From an uncultured Bacilli bacterium (GTDB taxonomy: Bacteria > Bacillota_I > Bacilli_A > RF39 > UBA660): 64,000 nt of DNA. How positions within the stretch are numbered: the stretch's first letter is position 1; every line of letters begins with the position of its first letter. Below, piece after piece: positions 51,722 through 61,070 of this stretch. A program made the translations under genes and the position numbers. Under the pieces are notes generated by a model, which saw only the letters and a list, made by a program, of their open reading frames with translations, searched no databases and was not told the origin of the DNA. The DNA is taken from contig CAKPOS010000008.1 of assembly GCA_934176955.1 (NCBI GenBank), positions 1 through 64,000 of the forward strand. Reading direction: 5' to 3'.

Positions 51722-53880
51722 TAATTTGTTGGTTTTAGGATTTTTCTTAATTGTTTATTGTTTTCATGTCTTACTTGGTAAGGGGTATAAGAAGTCTTGT
51801 TTAGTTTTTCTAACAAGTAAGATATTATTTTGATTTCTTCTTCTTTTTGATAAGTTCCTTTTTGTATTTTATGAATTGTACTTAATAAATAAATTCCTAA
51901 AGATGTATTTGGATTTAATTCTATTGTACTGGTTGTTGTATTTTCCATTGTATAATATTTTTCTTCACTGTCATTAATAATATTAAAAATAAGATGGGCT
52001 TCTTCTTTATCTATTTCAGATAAAGCTTGGCAAATTTGGTTATGATTTTTATGAATTAAATTTTTATCTTTGATTTCTTCTTGATAGATAAATGGGATAT
52101 TGTTCTTTTGAAAAATTTCTTGGATATCAGAAGAAAGTTTTTGATGAATATTTTGTAAGAAACTAGATACTGTAAAAATTTCTTCTGAAGTATTATTGAT
52201 TTGTTTTACTATCGATATACTGTCATTTAAAATTGAATTTTCTTGGTGGTTTTGCATATCTTTTTCAGAAAAAACTTTAGTTATATTAATTAAAGATGGT
52301 GTAACTCTTAATGGTAAAATTGTGTTATCTGGCATTAATGTATATGAAAATGATAGTGCTGGATAATTTAGTCCTGGTTTGATTTGAATTAGTTTATCTT
52401 TATGAGATAGTAAGTCGCTATCAAAAGATAAAAGCTTACTATTATCTAATAGGTGAGTGGTAAAAGTAATTGGGCCATCTTCAGTGTAATGAATGGAGAA
52501 TGCTACATTTTGTATTTTATTTAAAAGATAAGTTTTGGTAAATTTATCATCTTTCACTTCATCTATAGATGATTTTTGATAATAATTTATTAAATTAGGA
52601 AAGGTATAGTTTTTCAATATATTTTCTTGTTCTTCGGTTGATTCTTCTTTTACTTTTTCCTGATGAAGAGAAGATATTATTTGTGATAAATCTTTATTGA
52701 CTTCTGATAAAGATATATATTTTCTTTTTTTGCAATAATTTACAAAGTCAGAGATTGTTTCTAGGAATTTATCTGTTTCTGATTCTGATAATGGGTTTGT
52801 TTGCTCAAAGATTAATTGGATAATTTCTTGATAAAATGTTGGATCGGTATAAGGAATTCCTTGATTTACTAATTTTACCTTATAATTTTGAATAAATTTA
52901 TCTAAAAGATAAAATAAGATATGGTTGTTTTCTCTAGCATATTTAAAGTTATCAATTTGTATTATCATTTTTTTTAATATTGGATAATTTCTATCATCTT
53001 CAGATAAGTAGGATAAAATATGATAGTAAGCTGATGTATCTATAGTATTATTATTTACTTCTAATGGTAAGTTTTTTTCAAATAGATGAATAATGTTTTT
53101 GATAAAATTTTTTTCTGTAGCATTTTCTTTTGAAATAGTACGAAGATAATTTTTTAAGACATCTTTTCCAAGTAAACATACTTCTTCTTTTGCAAATTCT
53201 GGTAATTTATTGATTTCTTTAAATATTTTAGTAATATCTTCTGGGATAAAATGATTTAGTTCTTCTCCATATTTTTTTAAATAATCTCCACAGCATAATT
53301 GATTTAAAAAAAGAGATAGTTCTTGATTTAGATTAGTTTGATAAGTAAAATAATCAGAAAAATCTTTTAATTGTTCCCCATTATCTTCTTTAGATGATTT
53401 TTGATTATTTTCTTGAATTTTTTCTAGTTTAATTAATTTTTTTAGGTTTTTTAAGAATAGTTTATTTTTTTTATATTCTAAATTTATGTTCGTTAATTTT
53501 TCTTTTAAATTTTGGTATTTAGCTAATTCTAAGTGTTGGCGTAATATTTTTTTGTTTTTTTTCAAGTCTAGAGGTAGATTATTTTCTTTGGCTATGATTT
53601 GAATAATTTCTTTGGTCATTTCTTTTTTCTTGTGATAAGTTTGAATATTATGTAATAAATAAATATCTTTTAATTGATATAAGTAAGATATTTTTCCTGA
53701 TTTTAAATAATTAATAAATAGGTTTAATTCTTTTTCTGATAAAAAGTAGTTTGTCATTAAGATATTTAATAGATATTTTCTTTTTATTTCTTCTTGTTTA
53801 GAAATAAATTCTTTCTCTAAGAGATTTATTTCTTGTAATAGTTTTTGATTATTGGTTACTTCTTCATATTTAGACATCAT
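51721..53880 (-). CDS. large protein with degenerate RNB (RNase II/R)-like C-terminal region
   Basis: A 719-residue cytosolic protein. The first 300 residues are charged, helical and coiled-coil-like. From about residue 470 the order of segments follows an RNB exoribonuclease domain: NVAFSIHYTEDGPITFTTHL, YPALSFSYTLMPDNTILPL, LINITKVFSEKDM, NIPFIYQEEIKDKN and a C-terminal HKIQKGTYQK helix. The catalytic Asp cluster (DxDDA) of active RNB domains is replaced by NVAF, so the domain would be inactive or is a chance likeness. The start at 53880 follows AAGGAG. It precedes the small frameshifted gene and the 50658 transglutaminase-like gene. Confidence 0.45.
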   Translation of the reverse strand: MMSKYEEVTNNQKLLQEINLLEKEFISKQEEIKRKYLLNILMTNYFLSEKELNLFINYLKSGKISYLYQLKDIYLLHNIQTYHKKKEMTKEIIQIIAKENNLPLDLKKNKKILRQHLELAKYQNLKEKLTNINLEYKKNKLFLKNLKKLIKLEKIQENNQKSSKEDNGEQLKDFSDYFTYQTNLNQELSLFLNQLCCGDYLKKYGEELNHFIPEDITKIFKEINKLPEFAKEEVCLLGKDVLKNYLRTISKENATEKNFIKNIIHLFEKNLPLEVNNNTIDTSAYYHILSYLSEDDRNYPILKKMIIQIDNFKYARENNHILFYLLDKFIQNYKVKLVNQGIPYTDPTFYQEIIQLIFEQTNPLSESETDKFLETISDFVNYCKKRKYISLSEVNKDLSQIISSLHQEKVKEESTEEQENILKNYTFPNLINYYQKSSIDEVKDDKFTKTYLLNKIQNVAFSIHYTEDGPITFTTHLLDNSKLLSFDSDLLSHKDKLIQIKPGLNYPALSFSYTLMPDNTILPLRVTPSLINITKVFSEKDMQNHQENSILNDSISIVKQINNTSEEIFTVSSFLQNIHQKLSSDIQEIFQKNNIPFIYQEEIKDKNLIHKNHNQICQALSEIDKEEAHLIFNIINDSEEKYYTMENTTTSTIELNPNTSLGIYLLSTIHKIQKGTYQKEEEIKIISYLLEKLNKTSYTPYQVRHENNKQLRKILKPTN

Positions 53881-53951
53881 ACATTCTCCTTCTTTTATGA
53901 TGTTACTATAGCACAAAATATTTATCTTAAGAAAGATATTTACTAGAAAGT

Positions 53952-53988
53952 AAAATACTTTTTCAGTATTATTTGTATAAAATACTTC
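53952..53988. repeat. triple AAAATACTT element upstream of the 51721 gene
   Basis: AAAATACTT (53952-53960), AGTATT (about 53965-53970) and AAAATACTT (53979-53987) lie in series upstream of the start at 53880; the first two form a small hairpin. Confidence 0.5.
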
Positions 53989-54030
53989 ATTTTATTTTTC
54001 TTTATTATTTATCTTTTTGGTGGAAAATAA

Positions 54031-54066
54031 AAAAAATAAGACAACTTTTTAAAGCTATCTTATTTT
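54031..54066 (-). terminator. aspS terminator
   Basis: A long stem with AATAAGA-type arms (54034-54041 with 54058-54066), an inner extension of eight pairs and a minus-strand T run; overlaps the aspS stop. Confidence 0.8.
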
Positions 54067-55800
54067 AATGTGTAATTCTCTTAATTGGGCTTCTGTTAAT
54101 TCTGATGGCGAACCCATCAGGTTATCAATGCCGCTGGCACTTGTTGGGAAGGCTTGTACTTCTCTTAAGTTATCCACATCATTTAAAAGCATAATCATTC
54201 TATCAATTCCAGGAGCCATTCCTCCATGAGGTGGAGCACCATATTTGAAGGCATTGTATAAAGAAGAGAATCTTTCTTTAACAATATCTTTAGAGTATCC
54301 TACTTTTTCAAAGGCTAATTCTAAGCAGTCTAAGTCGTGATTTCTTAAAGCTCCGCTAGACATCTCGTAGCCATTGCAAACAAAATCGTATTGGTACGCT
54401 AAAATATCATCTAAATTGTCGGTTTTTAAGGCTTCTATTCCTCCTTTAGGCATACTAAATGGATTGTGGCAGAAATCATATTTCTTTTCCTCATCGTTAT
54501 ATTCAAACATTGGGAAATCATTAATGATACAAAATTCATAAGTATCTTCATCGATTAAGTTACATTTTTTTCCAAGGTAAGTTCTGATTAAACCTGCATA
54601 TTTGGCAGCATTTTTTTCTTTTTTATTGGCAATAAAGAAAAGGACACTGTTGGTTTGAAGATTTGTTTTTTCAATTAGATTTTTTCTTTCTTCATCCGTT
54701 AAGAATTTGTCGATTGGTCCTTTTAGGGAACCATCTTCTATTAAAGTTACGTAGCCAATCCCTGGCATACCGATTGATGAGGCATAATCGACGATTTCAT
54801 TAAACCAACTATTGGAGTTTGTTCCTATTTCATCTACTTTAATTGCTCTGATTGTTGATTTTTGGAATGGTTTAAAAGTAGTATCTTTTAAATATTCTGT
54901 AATATCAATAATCTCTAAGGGATTTCTTAAGTCTGGTTTGTCTGTTCCATACTTTAACATAGATTCTTTATAAGGAATTCTTTTGAAGGGTAGGGGAGAT
55001 ACTTTTTTATTAGAAAAGTGGGTAAAGATATCATAAAATATTTTTTCTCCTACTTTGTAAATATCTTCTTCTTCAACGAAAGACATTTCAAAATCTAATT
55101 GGTAGAATTCTAAGGTTCTATCTGCTCTTGAATCTTCATCACGGAAACATGGGGCAATTTGATAATATTTATCTATGCCTCCTACCATTAATAGTTCTTT
55201 ATAAATTTGTGGAGCTTGAGGTAGAGCATAAAATTTCCCTGGATATTTCCTTGATGGAATTACAAAGTCTCTAGCACCTTCTGGAGAAGAGGCTGTAATA
55301 ATTGGAGTTTGTACTTCTAGGAATCCTAAGTCATCCATTTCATGACGAATGAATTTTAATAGTTCTGCTCTTCTTTGAATATTTTTTCTGACCTTTTTAT
55401 TTCTTAAATCTAAATAACGATATTTAAGTCGTAATTCTTCGCTGACTTCATGAGAAGTTTTTACTTCAAAAGGAAGTACATTTAACGATTTTCCTAAAAG
55501 AGTAATTTTGGTTACTAATAATTCGATAGTTCCAGTTTCTAGGTTGGGATTATAATCTTCTTCAGCTCTTTTTCTTAATTTTCCTTCTACTGTTACAGTT
55601 GATTCTTTGGTATAGCCATTAAACATTTTATCATCATTGCTAACTAATTGAATGGTTCCTGTTTCATCTCTTAAATCTAAGAAGATGATTCCTCCATGGT
55701 CTCTGATATTTTCAATCCATCCTGATAGGGTAAATGTTTTATCAATATCAGCTTCTGTTAGTGTTCCACAGTAAGAAGTTCTATATTTATTTTTAATCAT
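54055..55800 (-). CDS. aspS: aspartyl-tRNA synthetase
   Basis: Charges tRNA-Asp. The 581 residues show the OB-fold anticodon domain (TFTLSGWIENIRDHGGIIFLDLRD), class II motifs 2 and 3 (YQIAPCFRDEDSRADRTLEF and GAPPHGGMAPGIDRMIMLL) and the bacterial GAD insertion. The start at 55800 follows GAGGTG. It is the last gene of the T-box-controlled gatCAB operon, so the enzyme may be non-discriminating, charging tRNA-Asn with Asp for conversion by GatCAB; this cannot be settled from sequence alone. Confidence 0.98.
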   Translation of the reverse strand: MIKNKYRTSYCGTLTEADIDKTFTLSGWIENIRDHGGIIFLDLRDETGTIQLVSNDDKMFNGYTKESTVTVEGKLRKRAEEDYNPNLETGTIELLVTKITLLGKSLNVLPFEVKTSHEVSEELRLKYRYLDLRNKKVRKNIQRRAELLKFIRHEMDDLGFLEVQTPIITASSPEGARDFVIPSRKYPGKFYALPQAPQIYKELLMVGGIDKYYQIAPCFRDEDSRADRTLEFYQLDFEMSFVEEEDIYKVGEKIFYDIFTHFSNKKVSPLPFKRIPYKESMLKYGTDKPDLRNPLEIIDITEYLKDTTFKPFQKSTIRAIKVDEIGTNSNSWFNEIVDYASSIGMPGIGYVTLIEDGSLKGPIDKFLTDEERKNLIEKTNLQTNSVLFFIANKKEKNAAKYAGLIRTYLGKKCNLIDEDTYEFCIINDFPMFEYNDEEKKYDFCHNPFSMPKGGIEALKTDNLDDILAYQYDFVCNGYEMSSGALRNHDLDCLELAFEKVGYSKDIVKERFSSLYNAFKYGAPPHGGMAPGIDRMIMLLNDVDNLREVQAFPTSASGIDNLMGSPSELTEAQLRELHIKIR

Positions 55801-55850
55801 GGTTTTCACCTCTTTCTTAGTTTCTTCTTTTATTAAAGATAAGTTATTTT

Positions 55851-55877
55851 GAAGTATTTTTTGAATATAAAATACTT
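55851..55877. repeat. palindromic element between aspS and gatB
   Basis: Perfect 9-bp arms AAGTATTTT (55852-55860) and AAAATACTT (55869-55877) with an eight-base loop. The right arm overlaps the gatB stop codon. Confidence 0.65.
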
Positions 55878-57330
55878 ATTTATCTAATTCTTGTTTTAAT
55901 ATTTTGGCACTTAAAGCAGGGTTCGCTTTACCACGTGTTTTTTTCATGACTTGACCTACGAAGTAATCAAATAGTTTAGGATTTTTCTTGTAAGATTCTA
56001 ATTGAGTAGGATTTTCTTCGATGACTTCTTTTATAATTTTAGTTAACTCTCCTTCATCTGTTATTTGGCTCATTCCTAGTTCAGATACTAGTTTAACAGG
56101 ATCTTTTTCTTCTTCTAATGATTTGGTTAATACTTCTTTGGCTTGTTTACCTGAAATTTTAGAACTTTCTACTAAATCGATTAAGCCTTTTAACATTTCT
56201 GGAGTTAAGAATAATTCTTCGATTGTTTTTTCCATTTTATTTAAGTGTCCTAAGATAATACTATTTATCCAGTTAGCGGCACTTTGTGGATTAGCACCTA
56301 GAGATACGGTTTCTTCAAAATAGTCGGCTAATGGTTTTTCTTTGACAATGATTTTTGTATCTCTTGGAGAAACACCTAATTCATTAATATATTTATCTCT
56401 TCTTTCTGTTGCTAAAGGTGGGATAGTGGCTTTAATTTCTTCTAACCATTTTTTATCTAATTTAAATTTTGGAATATTTGGTTCAACAAAATATTTATAA
56501 TCAATGGCATCTACTTTGCTACGCATATAGATTGTCGTTCCGGATTCTTCATCCCAACGTCTAGTTTGTTGTTCCATTTCGTCATATTTTCCATCTTCTT
56601 TTAATTCAATTTGACGTTTAATTTCATAGTTGATTGCATCTCGTACTCCACCAAAAGAATTAACATTTTTAATTTCTATTTTTATTCCCCAGTTCTTTGG
56701 ATTTTTTTCATCTAAAGATGCATCCATAATAGAAACGTTAACATCACATCTTATTTGTCCTTTTTTAGAGTCTGCTTCTGAAATATTTGCATATTGATAG
56801 ATAGAACGCATGGTCTCTAGGAAAGATACGGCTTCTTCAGCTGAATGAAAGTCTGGTTCTGTTACTAGTTCTAGTAGAGGTACACCTGCTCTATTATAGT
56901 TAATTGTAGTGGTATCTTCATGGTGTGTTGAGGAAGCGGCATCTTCTTCTAAATGAATATTATTTACTCGAATGGTTTTTGTTTCTTCTCCAACCTCATA
57001 AGTTAGTTCTCCATAGATTCCTACAGGGGCTGGTTTAGTTTCTTGCGTAATTTGAAATCCTTTTGGTAAATCTGGATAGTAATAATTTTTTCTTTCAAAA
57101 TAAATATATTCTGGTTGTTTACAATTTAAAATGATACTCGCCATTAGGGCTTTTCGAACAGCTTCTTTATTGACTACTGGTAAAGTTCCTGGGAAAGCCA
57201 TATCAACAGGACGAATATTTGTATTAGGTGTATCATCGTATGAATTTCTTGCTGAAGAAAATACTTTAGTATTAGTTTTACTGATTTCACAGTGCATTTC
57301 TAAACCAATTAATACTTTATATTTATCCAT
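55876..57330 (-). CDS. gatB: Asp-tRNA(Asn)/Glu-tRNA(Gln) amidotransferase subunit B
   Basis: Binds the misacylated tRNA and activates it with ATP. The 484 residues contain VLIGLEMHCEISKTNTKVFS, DLPKGFQITQETKPAPVG, NIHLEEDAASSTHHE, NYNRAGVPLLELVTEPD and the tail helical YqeY domain (about 410-484). It starts at the last base of gatA (overlap 1 base). Confidence 0.98.
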   Translation of the reverse strand: MDKYKVLIGLEMHCEISKTNTKVFSSARNSYDDTPNTNIRPVDMAFPGTLPVVNKEAVRKALMASIILNCKQPEYIYFERKNYYYPDLPKGFQITQETKPAPVGIYGELTYEVGEETKTIRVNNIHLEEDAASSTHHEDTTTINYNRAGVPLLELVTEPDFHSAEEAVSFLETMRSIYQYANISEADSKKGQIRCDVNVSIMDASLDEKNPKNWGIKIEIKNVNSFGGVRDAINYEIKRQIELKEDGKYDEMEQQTRRWDEESGTTIYMRSKVDAIDYKYFVEPNIPKFKLDKKWLEEIKATIPPLATERRDKYINELGVSPRDTKIIVKEKPLADYFEETVSLGANPQSAANWINSIILGHLNKMEKTIEELFLTPEMLKGLIDLVESSKISGKQAKEVLTKSLEEEKDPVKLVSELGMSQITDEGELTKIIKEVIEENPTQLESYKKNPKLFDYFVGQVMKKTRGKANPALSAKILKQELDK

Positions 57331-58787
57331 TATTCTCCTCCTTTACTTGTTTGATTTTTATAGTCTAAGATATTTTCGATGGCATAAGCGATATTTAAAA
57401 CGTTTGCATCATCATAGCAAGCGCCAGTTAAGTTTAAAGCTACTGGTAAGCTATCAATAAAGCCATCAGGTATGGTAATTGATGGAAATCCTCCAAAGTT
57501 ACCAACTTGTAAGTGTTCCTCTAATGGAGCAGTATCTTTATCTAAGATATCTATTGAACCATCTAAGTGTTTCGCTGGTCCACTTCCTACTGGTAAGATA
57601 ACGGCATCATATTTTTCAAATAACTTGTTCCAAGTATCTACTAGTAGTCTTCTTACTCTTTGGGCATTATGGAAATAACGATCTTTATTTTCTTTTTGTA
57701 GAACATAAGAACCTATTACAAATCTTCTTTTAATTAATGGAGAAAAGTTTTTGGTACGATAATCTTTCATCATATCGATGTAATTTTCTCCTTCTCCTCT
57801 AGGTCCAAAGATAAATCCAGTTAAGTTTGACATATTAGAAGTGGCTTCAGCACATGAGATAACGACATAAACAGAGGCTAGTGCATTTAATAGTGTTTTA
57901 TCTACTGATACTTCTTCTACTTCAATGCCTAATGATTTTACTTTTTCTAACGTGTTAGCAAAATTTTCTAGATGTTCTTTTAATGTAGTAGAAGCGTTAG
58001 GATAAGAGGAAATATCACATAATTCTTTGATGTAACATAATTTTTTACCTTTAACTTCACCTGTTAGAGAACTTGCTAAATTGATATTAGAAGAGTCCCA
58101 AGAAGTCATGTCGTATTTATCTTTTCCTTTCATGGCATCTACTACAATGGCAGCGTCTTTTACATTTCTAGTTAAGGCTCCGCAATGATCTAGAGAACTT
58201 GCAAATGGGAAAAGTCCATAACGAGAAATCATTCCGTAAGTTGGTTTATAGCCAACAATTCCACAATAAGCGGCTGGTTTTCTGATAGAGTCACCTGTAT
58301 CGGATCCAGTAGCATAAGGAAATACTCCAGCAGCAACGGCAGCGGCAGAACCAGCAGAAGATCCTGCACACATTCTTGTTGTATCCCAAGGATTTTTAAC
58401 AATACCAGTGTGGCCTGTTGTTCCTGTTCCACCCATTCCAAATTCATCCATTACGGTTTTTCCAACAGCAACTGCTCCATGACGTTCTAGATTTTCAATA
58501 GCGGTTGCCGTAAAGAAAGGAATGTAATCTTTTAGTGTATTTGATGAACCTGTACTTAGTATTCCTTTGGTACTATAATTATCTTTTATTCCGTAAGGAA
58601 TACCTGATAAGACGTCTTCTGTTACTTCTTGTTCTTTGGCATCATCTAGAATAGTGACAAAAGCATTACATTTTTCTTGTAATTCATGTGATTTTTTTAA
58701 TGATTCTTGAATTAATTCTTTACTAGTTACTTTGCCTTTTTTTAAGGCTTCATGAATTTCTTCAATTGATTTATTCATATATTCCAT
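57330..58787 (-). CDS. gatA: Asp-tRNA(Asn)/Glu-tRNA(Gln) amidotransferase subunit A
   Basis: Amidase that frees ammonia from glutamine and passes it to GatB. The 485 residues have the amidase-signature triad: the Lys in GIPYGIKDNY, the Ser in MCAGSSAGSAAAVAAG and the cis-Ser/Ser in ATGSDTGDSIRKPAAYCG. The ATG at 58787 lies directly after the gatC stop and behind GGTGGTGGG; longer readings would enter gatC. Confidence 0.97.
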   Translation of the reverse strand: MEYMNKSIEEIHEALKKGKVTSKELIQESLKKSHELQEKCNAFVTILDDAKEQEVTEDVLSGIPYGIKDNYSTKGILSTGSSNTLKDYIPFFTATAIENLERHGAVAVGKTVMDEFGMGGTGTTGHTGIVKNPWDTTRMCAGSSAGSAAAVAAGVFPYATGSDTGDSIRKPAAYCGIVGYKPTYGMISRYGLFPFASSLDHCGALTRNVKDAAIVVDAMKGKDKYDMTSWDSSNINLASSLTGEVKGKKLCYIKELCDISSYPNASTTLKEHLENFANTLEKVKSLGIEVEEVSVDKTLLNALASVYVVISCAEATSNMSNLTGFIFGPRGEGENYIDMMKDYRTKNFSPLIKRRFVIGSYVLQKENKDRYFHNAQRVRRLLVDTWNKLFEKYDAVILPVGSGPAKHLDGSIDILDKDTAPLEEHLQVGNFGGFPSITIPDGFIDSLPVALNLTGACYDDANVLNIAYAIENILDYKNQTSKGGE

Positions 58788-58788
58788 A

Positions 58789-59085
58789 TTATCCCACCAC
58801 CTTTGGTACTTGTACTTCTCTTTCTGTTCTATCATCACAGTTTTGTAATAATTCTTCAATTGGAATAGATTCTTCTACTTCATCTTCCCTTAAGTCATAA
58901 ATAAAATTATCTAGACAATGTGTCATTGGTTCTACTTGTTCAATATCTTTGATGGCATTAATTTTGTTAATATTTTCATCGATAATGGCAAATTCATCTA
59001 AAACCATATTTGCTTCTTCTTCAGTTAGACCGATTAAAAGTTTTTCAGCATAGTCATTTACCATTTCTTTTGTAAATTTACTCAT
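58789..59085 (-). CDS. gatC: Asp-tRNA(Asn)/Glu-tRNA(Gln) amidotransferase subunit C
   Basis: Small stabilising subunit that wraps GatA. The 98 residues show NDYAEKLLIGLTEEEANMVL, then MTHCLDNFIYDLREDEVEES, the normal GatC core. AAGGAAG precedes the ATG. First gene of the operon after the T-box leader. Confidence 0.95.
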   Translation of the reverse strand: MSKFTKEMVNDYAEKLLIGLTEEEANMVLDEFAIIDENINKINAIKDIEQVEPMTHCLDNFIYDLREDEVEESIPIEELLQNCDDRTEREVQVPKVVG

Positions 59086-59102
59086 CTTTCTCTTCCTTTC
59101 TT

Positions 59103-59111
59103 AAAATACTT
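59103..59111. repeat. AAAATACTT element upstream of gatC
   Basis: On the minus strand it reads AAGTATTTTAAG directly before the ribosome binding site of gatC; a very similar arrangement (ATAAGTATTTTAAGGAG) stands before dnaE at 47727-47736. Confidence 0.5.
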
Positions 59112-59130
59112 ATATTTTTTTGCATGAATA

Positions 59131-59403
59131 TAAAAATAAAACAGTAATTCATCTCCTTAACTTTTATAAGTTAAAGGGACGAACTACTGTTAAGTCCGCG
59201 GTACCACCCTTATTATCATGGCCTGATCGCTTTATCTGAAAAATTCAGAAAGAGGATAACGGGTAATCCCGGCTTAAATTACTTACATATTCACCTAAGC
59301 ACTCCAAAGTGTTATTCATAGTATATTTTATGTTAGTTCTCACCTTACCTAACTCTCTTTAATAAAAGGGATACTACTACTTCTCTTCTTCTTCGCGTTA
59401 ACG
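59131..59403 (-). ncRNA. T-box leader of gatCAB-aspS
   Basis: Contains the T-box sequence AGGGTGGTACCGCGG (59196-59210 complement), stem-I apical arms GTTAG/CTAAC around GGTGAGAA, and a strong terminator whose arms (59140-59162 and 59168-59191) overlap the antiterminator. In the place expected for the specifier loop I read AAC (59311-59313), an Asn codon. Uncharged tRNA-Asn would then stabilise the antiterminator and turn on transamidation. Confidence 0.9.
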
Positions 59404-59409
59404 ATTAAA

Positions 59410-59438
59410 ATTATAGTATAGATTAAGGGGAATGTCAA
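59410..59438 (-). promoter_or_regulatory. promoter of the T-box operon
   Basis: Minus-strand TTGACA (59433-59438), 17-base spacer, TATAAT (59410-59415). The -35 overlaps the last bases of the CPBP gene. Confidence 0.85.
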
Positions 59439-60139
59439 TCTTCAAAGGAAATTTTTTTATTCACTATATTAATACATAATATTAGATTTATCAAAGAGAA
59501 AAGTAAGAGATAAGTATTATACTCGAATAAGAAAATTGACGTAATGTTAGCTGAAACGTGAATGATTATAGGAGATAAAATATTATTATCTTGTTGATAA
59601 ATTTTAGTAAAAACATAACCTAAACCTAAAGCATAGATAATTTTAATAGGAGAAAGATGAATTAATGAGAAACAAATAGTAGTAATTAGTAAAGAGTTCT
59701 TTTGGGAGTTAAATTTTAATAATTGTTGATAAAAAACACCTCTAAATAACACTTCTTCATATATTGGCCCTATAATTCCTGAAGATATTATATTCATTAT
59801 TGGTTTTATTGAATCTACTGTTTGATTTATTTTAAAGAACTTAAAGATTATCATATTAAAGAAGATAGATATGGATATTCCTAAAGAAGTATAGAAAAAA
59901 TATTTTTCTTTTTGGATAGAGAAAATTTTAATCTTTATATTATATTTGTCGATTAAGATGATGGTAATAATGGGATATACAGGAATTAAGATATATGGTG
60001 ATATGGATAGGAATTGATCAACATTGTTATATCCTAAGGAATGATAAATTAGTGCTGATAAAATTAAAATTAGAAGAGTAAGAATATACGTAATAAGAAT
60101 TGGTAAGGTAGAGATAAATAACTTTTTTAAATTTTTCAT
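59435..60139 (-). CDS. CPBP family intramembrane glutamic endopeptidase
   Basis: A 234-residue multi-span membrane protein. The catalytic motifs are complete: IYEEVLFRGVFYQQL with Glu-Glu and Arg, FSLIHLSP with His, and IIIHVSANI with His and Asn. The family includes CAAX prenyl proteases, bacteriocin self-immunity and peptide-processing enzymes; no bacteriocin gene is seen nearby. It precedes the T-box operon. Confidence 0.9.
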   Translation of the reverse strand: MKNLKKLFISTLPILITYILTLLILILSALIYHSLGYNNVDQFLSISPYILIPVYPIITIILIDKYNIKIKIFSIQKEKYFFYTSLGISISIFFNMIIFKFFKINQTVDSIKPIMNIISSGIIGPIYEEVLFRGVFYQQLLKFNSQKNSLLITTICFSLIHLSPIKIIYALGLGYVFTKIYQQDNNILSPIIIHVSANITSIFLFEYNTYLLLFSLINLILCINIVNKKISFED

Positions 60140-60198
60140 CGTTTGTTCCTTTCTTTTTTTCAGTATATCATTATTTTTGTTGAAAAAGAAAAAAAGAA

Positions 60199-61056
60199 TT
60201 AAAAAGTTTTGTTCAAGTAGGCTTTTAATTCTTCTCTTAATTCTTGATTTTCTAGAGCATAATCAATATTTGCTTTTAAGTATCCTATTTTGGAACCTGT
60301 ATCATAATATTTTGCATTTAGTAAGCAAGCATAAAATTTTTCACTTTCCATTAGCTTTTTCATGGCATCTGTGAATTGATATTCATTACCAACACCTAAG
60401 CTTAGTGATTCTAAAATAGGAAATATTTTTGCACTGACAATATATCTACCAAGTCCTGCGTAATTAGAAGGAGATTTTTCTATTGGAGGCTTTTCAATAA
60501 TTGTTTTGATTTCTTTGGTATTTTTATTTTTAAAATCTATCATTCCATATTTAGGAGATAATTCTTTAGGAACTTCTAAGGCACCTATGATATTAGATAA
60601 AGTTTTATCATGAAGTTCTATTAATTGTTTTAGTGCTGGTACTTCTGACTTCATTAAATCATCTCCATATAGAACAGCAAAATCATCTTCTCCTACGAAA
60701 GTTTTAGCTAGTTTAATTGCATGCCCACTTCCTTTTGGTTCTCCTTGACGAATAAAATAGATATTAACATTCTCTGGTTTAGTGTTAAGTAAGTCTAATT
60801 CTTTTATTTTGTCTTTTTGTTCTAATCGATGTTGTAATTCAAAACTTTGGTCAAAATAGTCTTCTATTACTTTTTTATATGGACTTGTAATTAATAATAT
60901 ATCTGTAATTCCTGATTCGATACATTCATCAATGATGTAAGATAATGTTGGTTTATCTACTATGGGTAGCATTTCTTTTGGAACGGACTTGGTAATTGGT
61001 AAAAATCTCGTTCCTAATCCTGCTACTGGGATTATTGCTTTTGTTATTTTTTTCAT
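60199..61056 (-). CDS. galU: UTP-glucose-1-phosphate uridylyltransferase
   Basis: Makes UDP-glucose from UTP and glucose 1-phosphate for glycolipids and surface sugars. The 285 residues contain the nucleotide motif AIIPVAGLGTRFLPITKSVPKEML, IRQGEPKGSGHAIKLAK, VLYGDDLM and LGRYIVS, all normal for GalU. It follows the 61071 arylsulfotransferase-like gene by 14 bases. Confidence 0.97.
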   Translation of the reverse strand: MKKITKAIIPVAGLGTRFLPITKSVPKEMLPIVDKPTLSYIIDECIESGITDILLITSPYKKVIEDYFDQSFELQHRLEQKDKIKELDLLNTKPENVNIYFIRQGEPKGSGHAIKLAKTFVGEDDFAVLYGDDLMKSEVPALKQLIELHDKTLSNIIGALEVPKELSPKYGMIDFKNKNTKEIKTIIEKPPIEKSPSNYAGLGRYIVSAKIFPILESLSLGVGNEYQFTDAMKKLMESEKFYACLLNAKYYDTGSKIGYLKANIDYALENQELREELKAYLNKTF

Positions 61057-61070
61057 TTCTTCTCCTTTTT

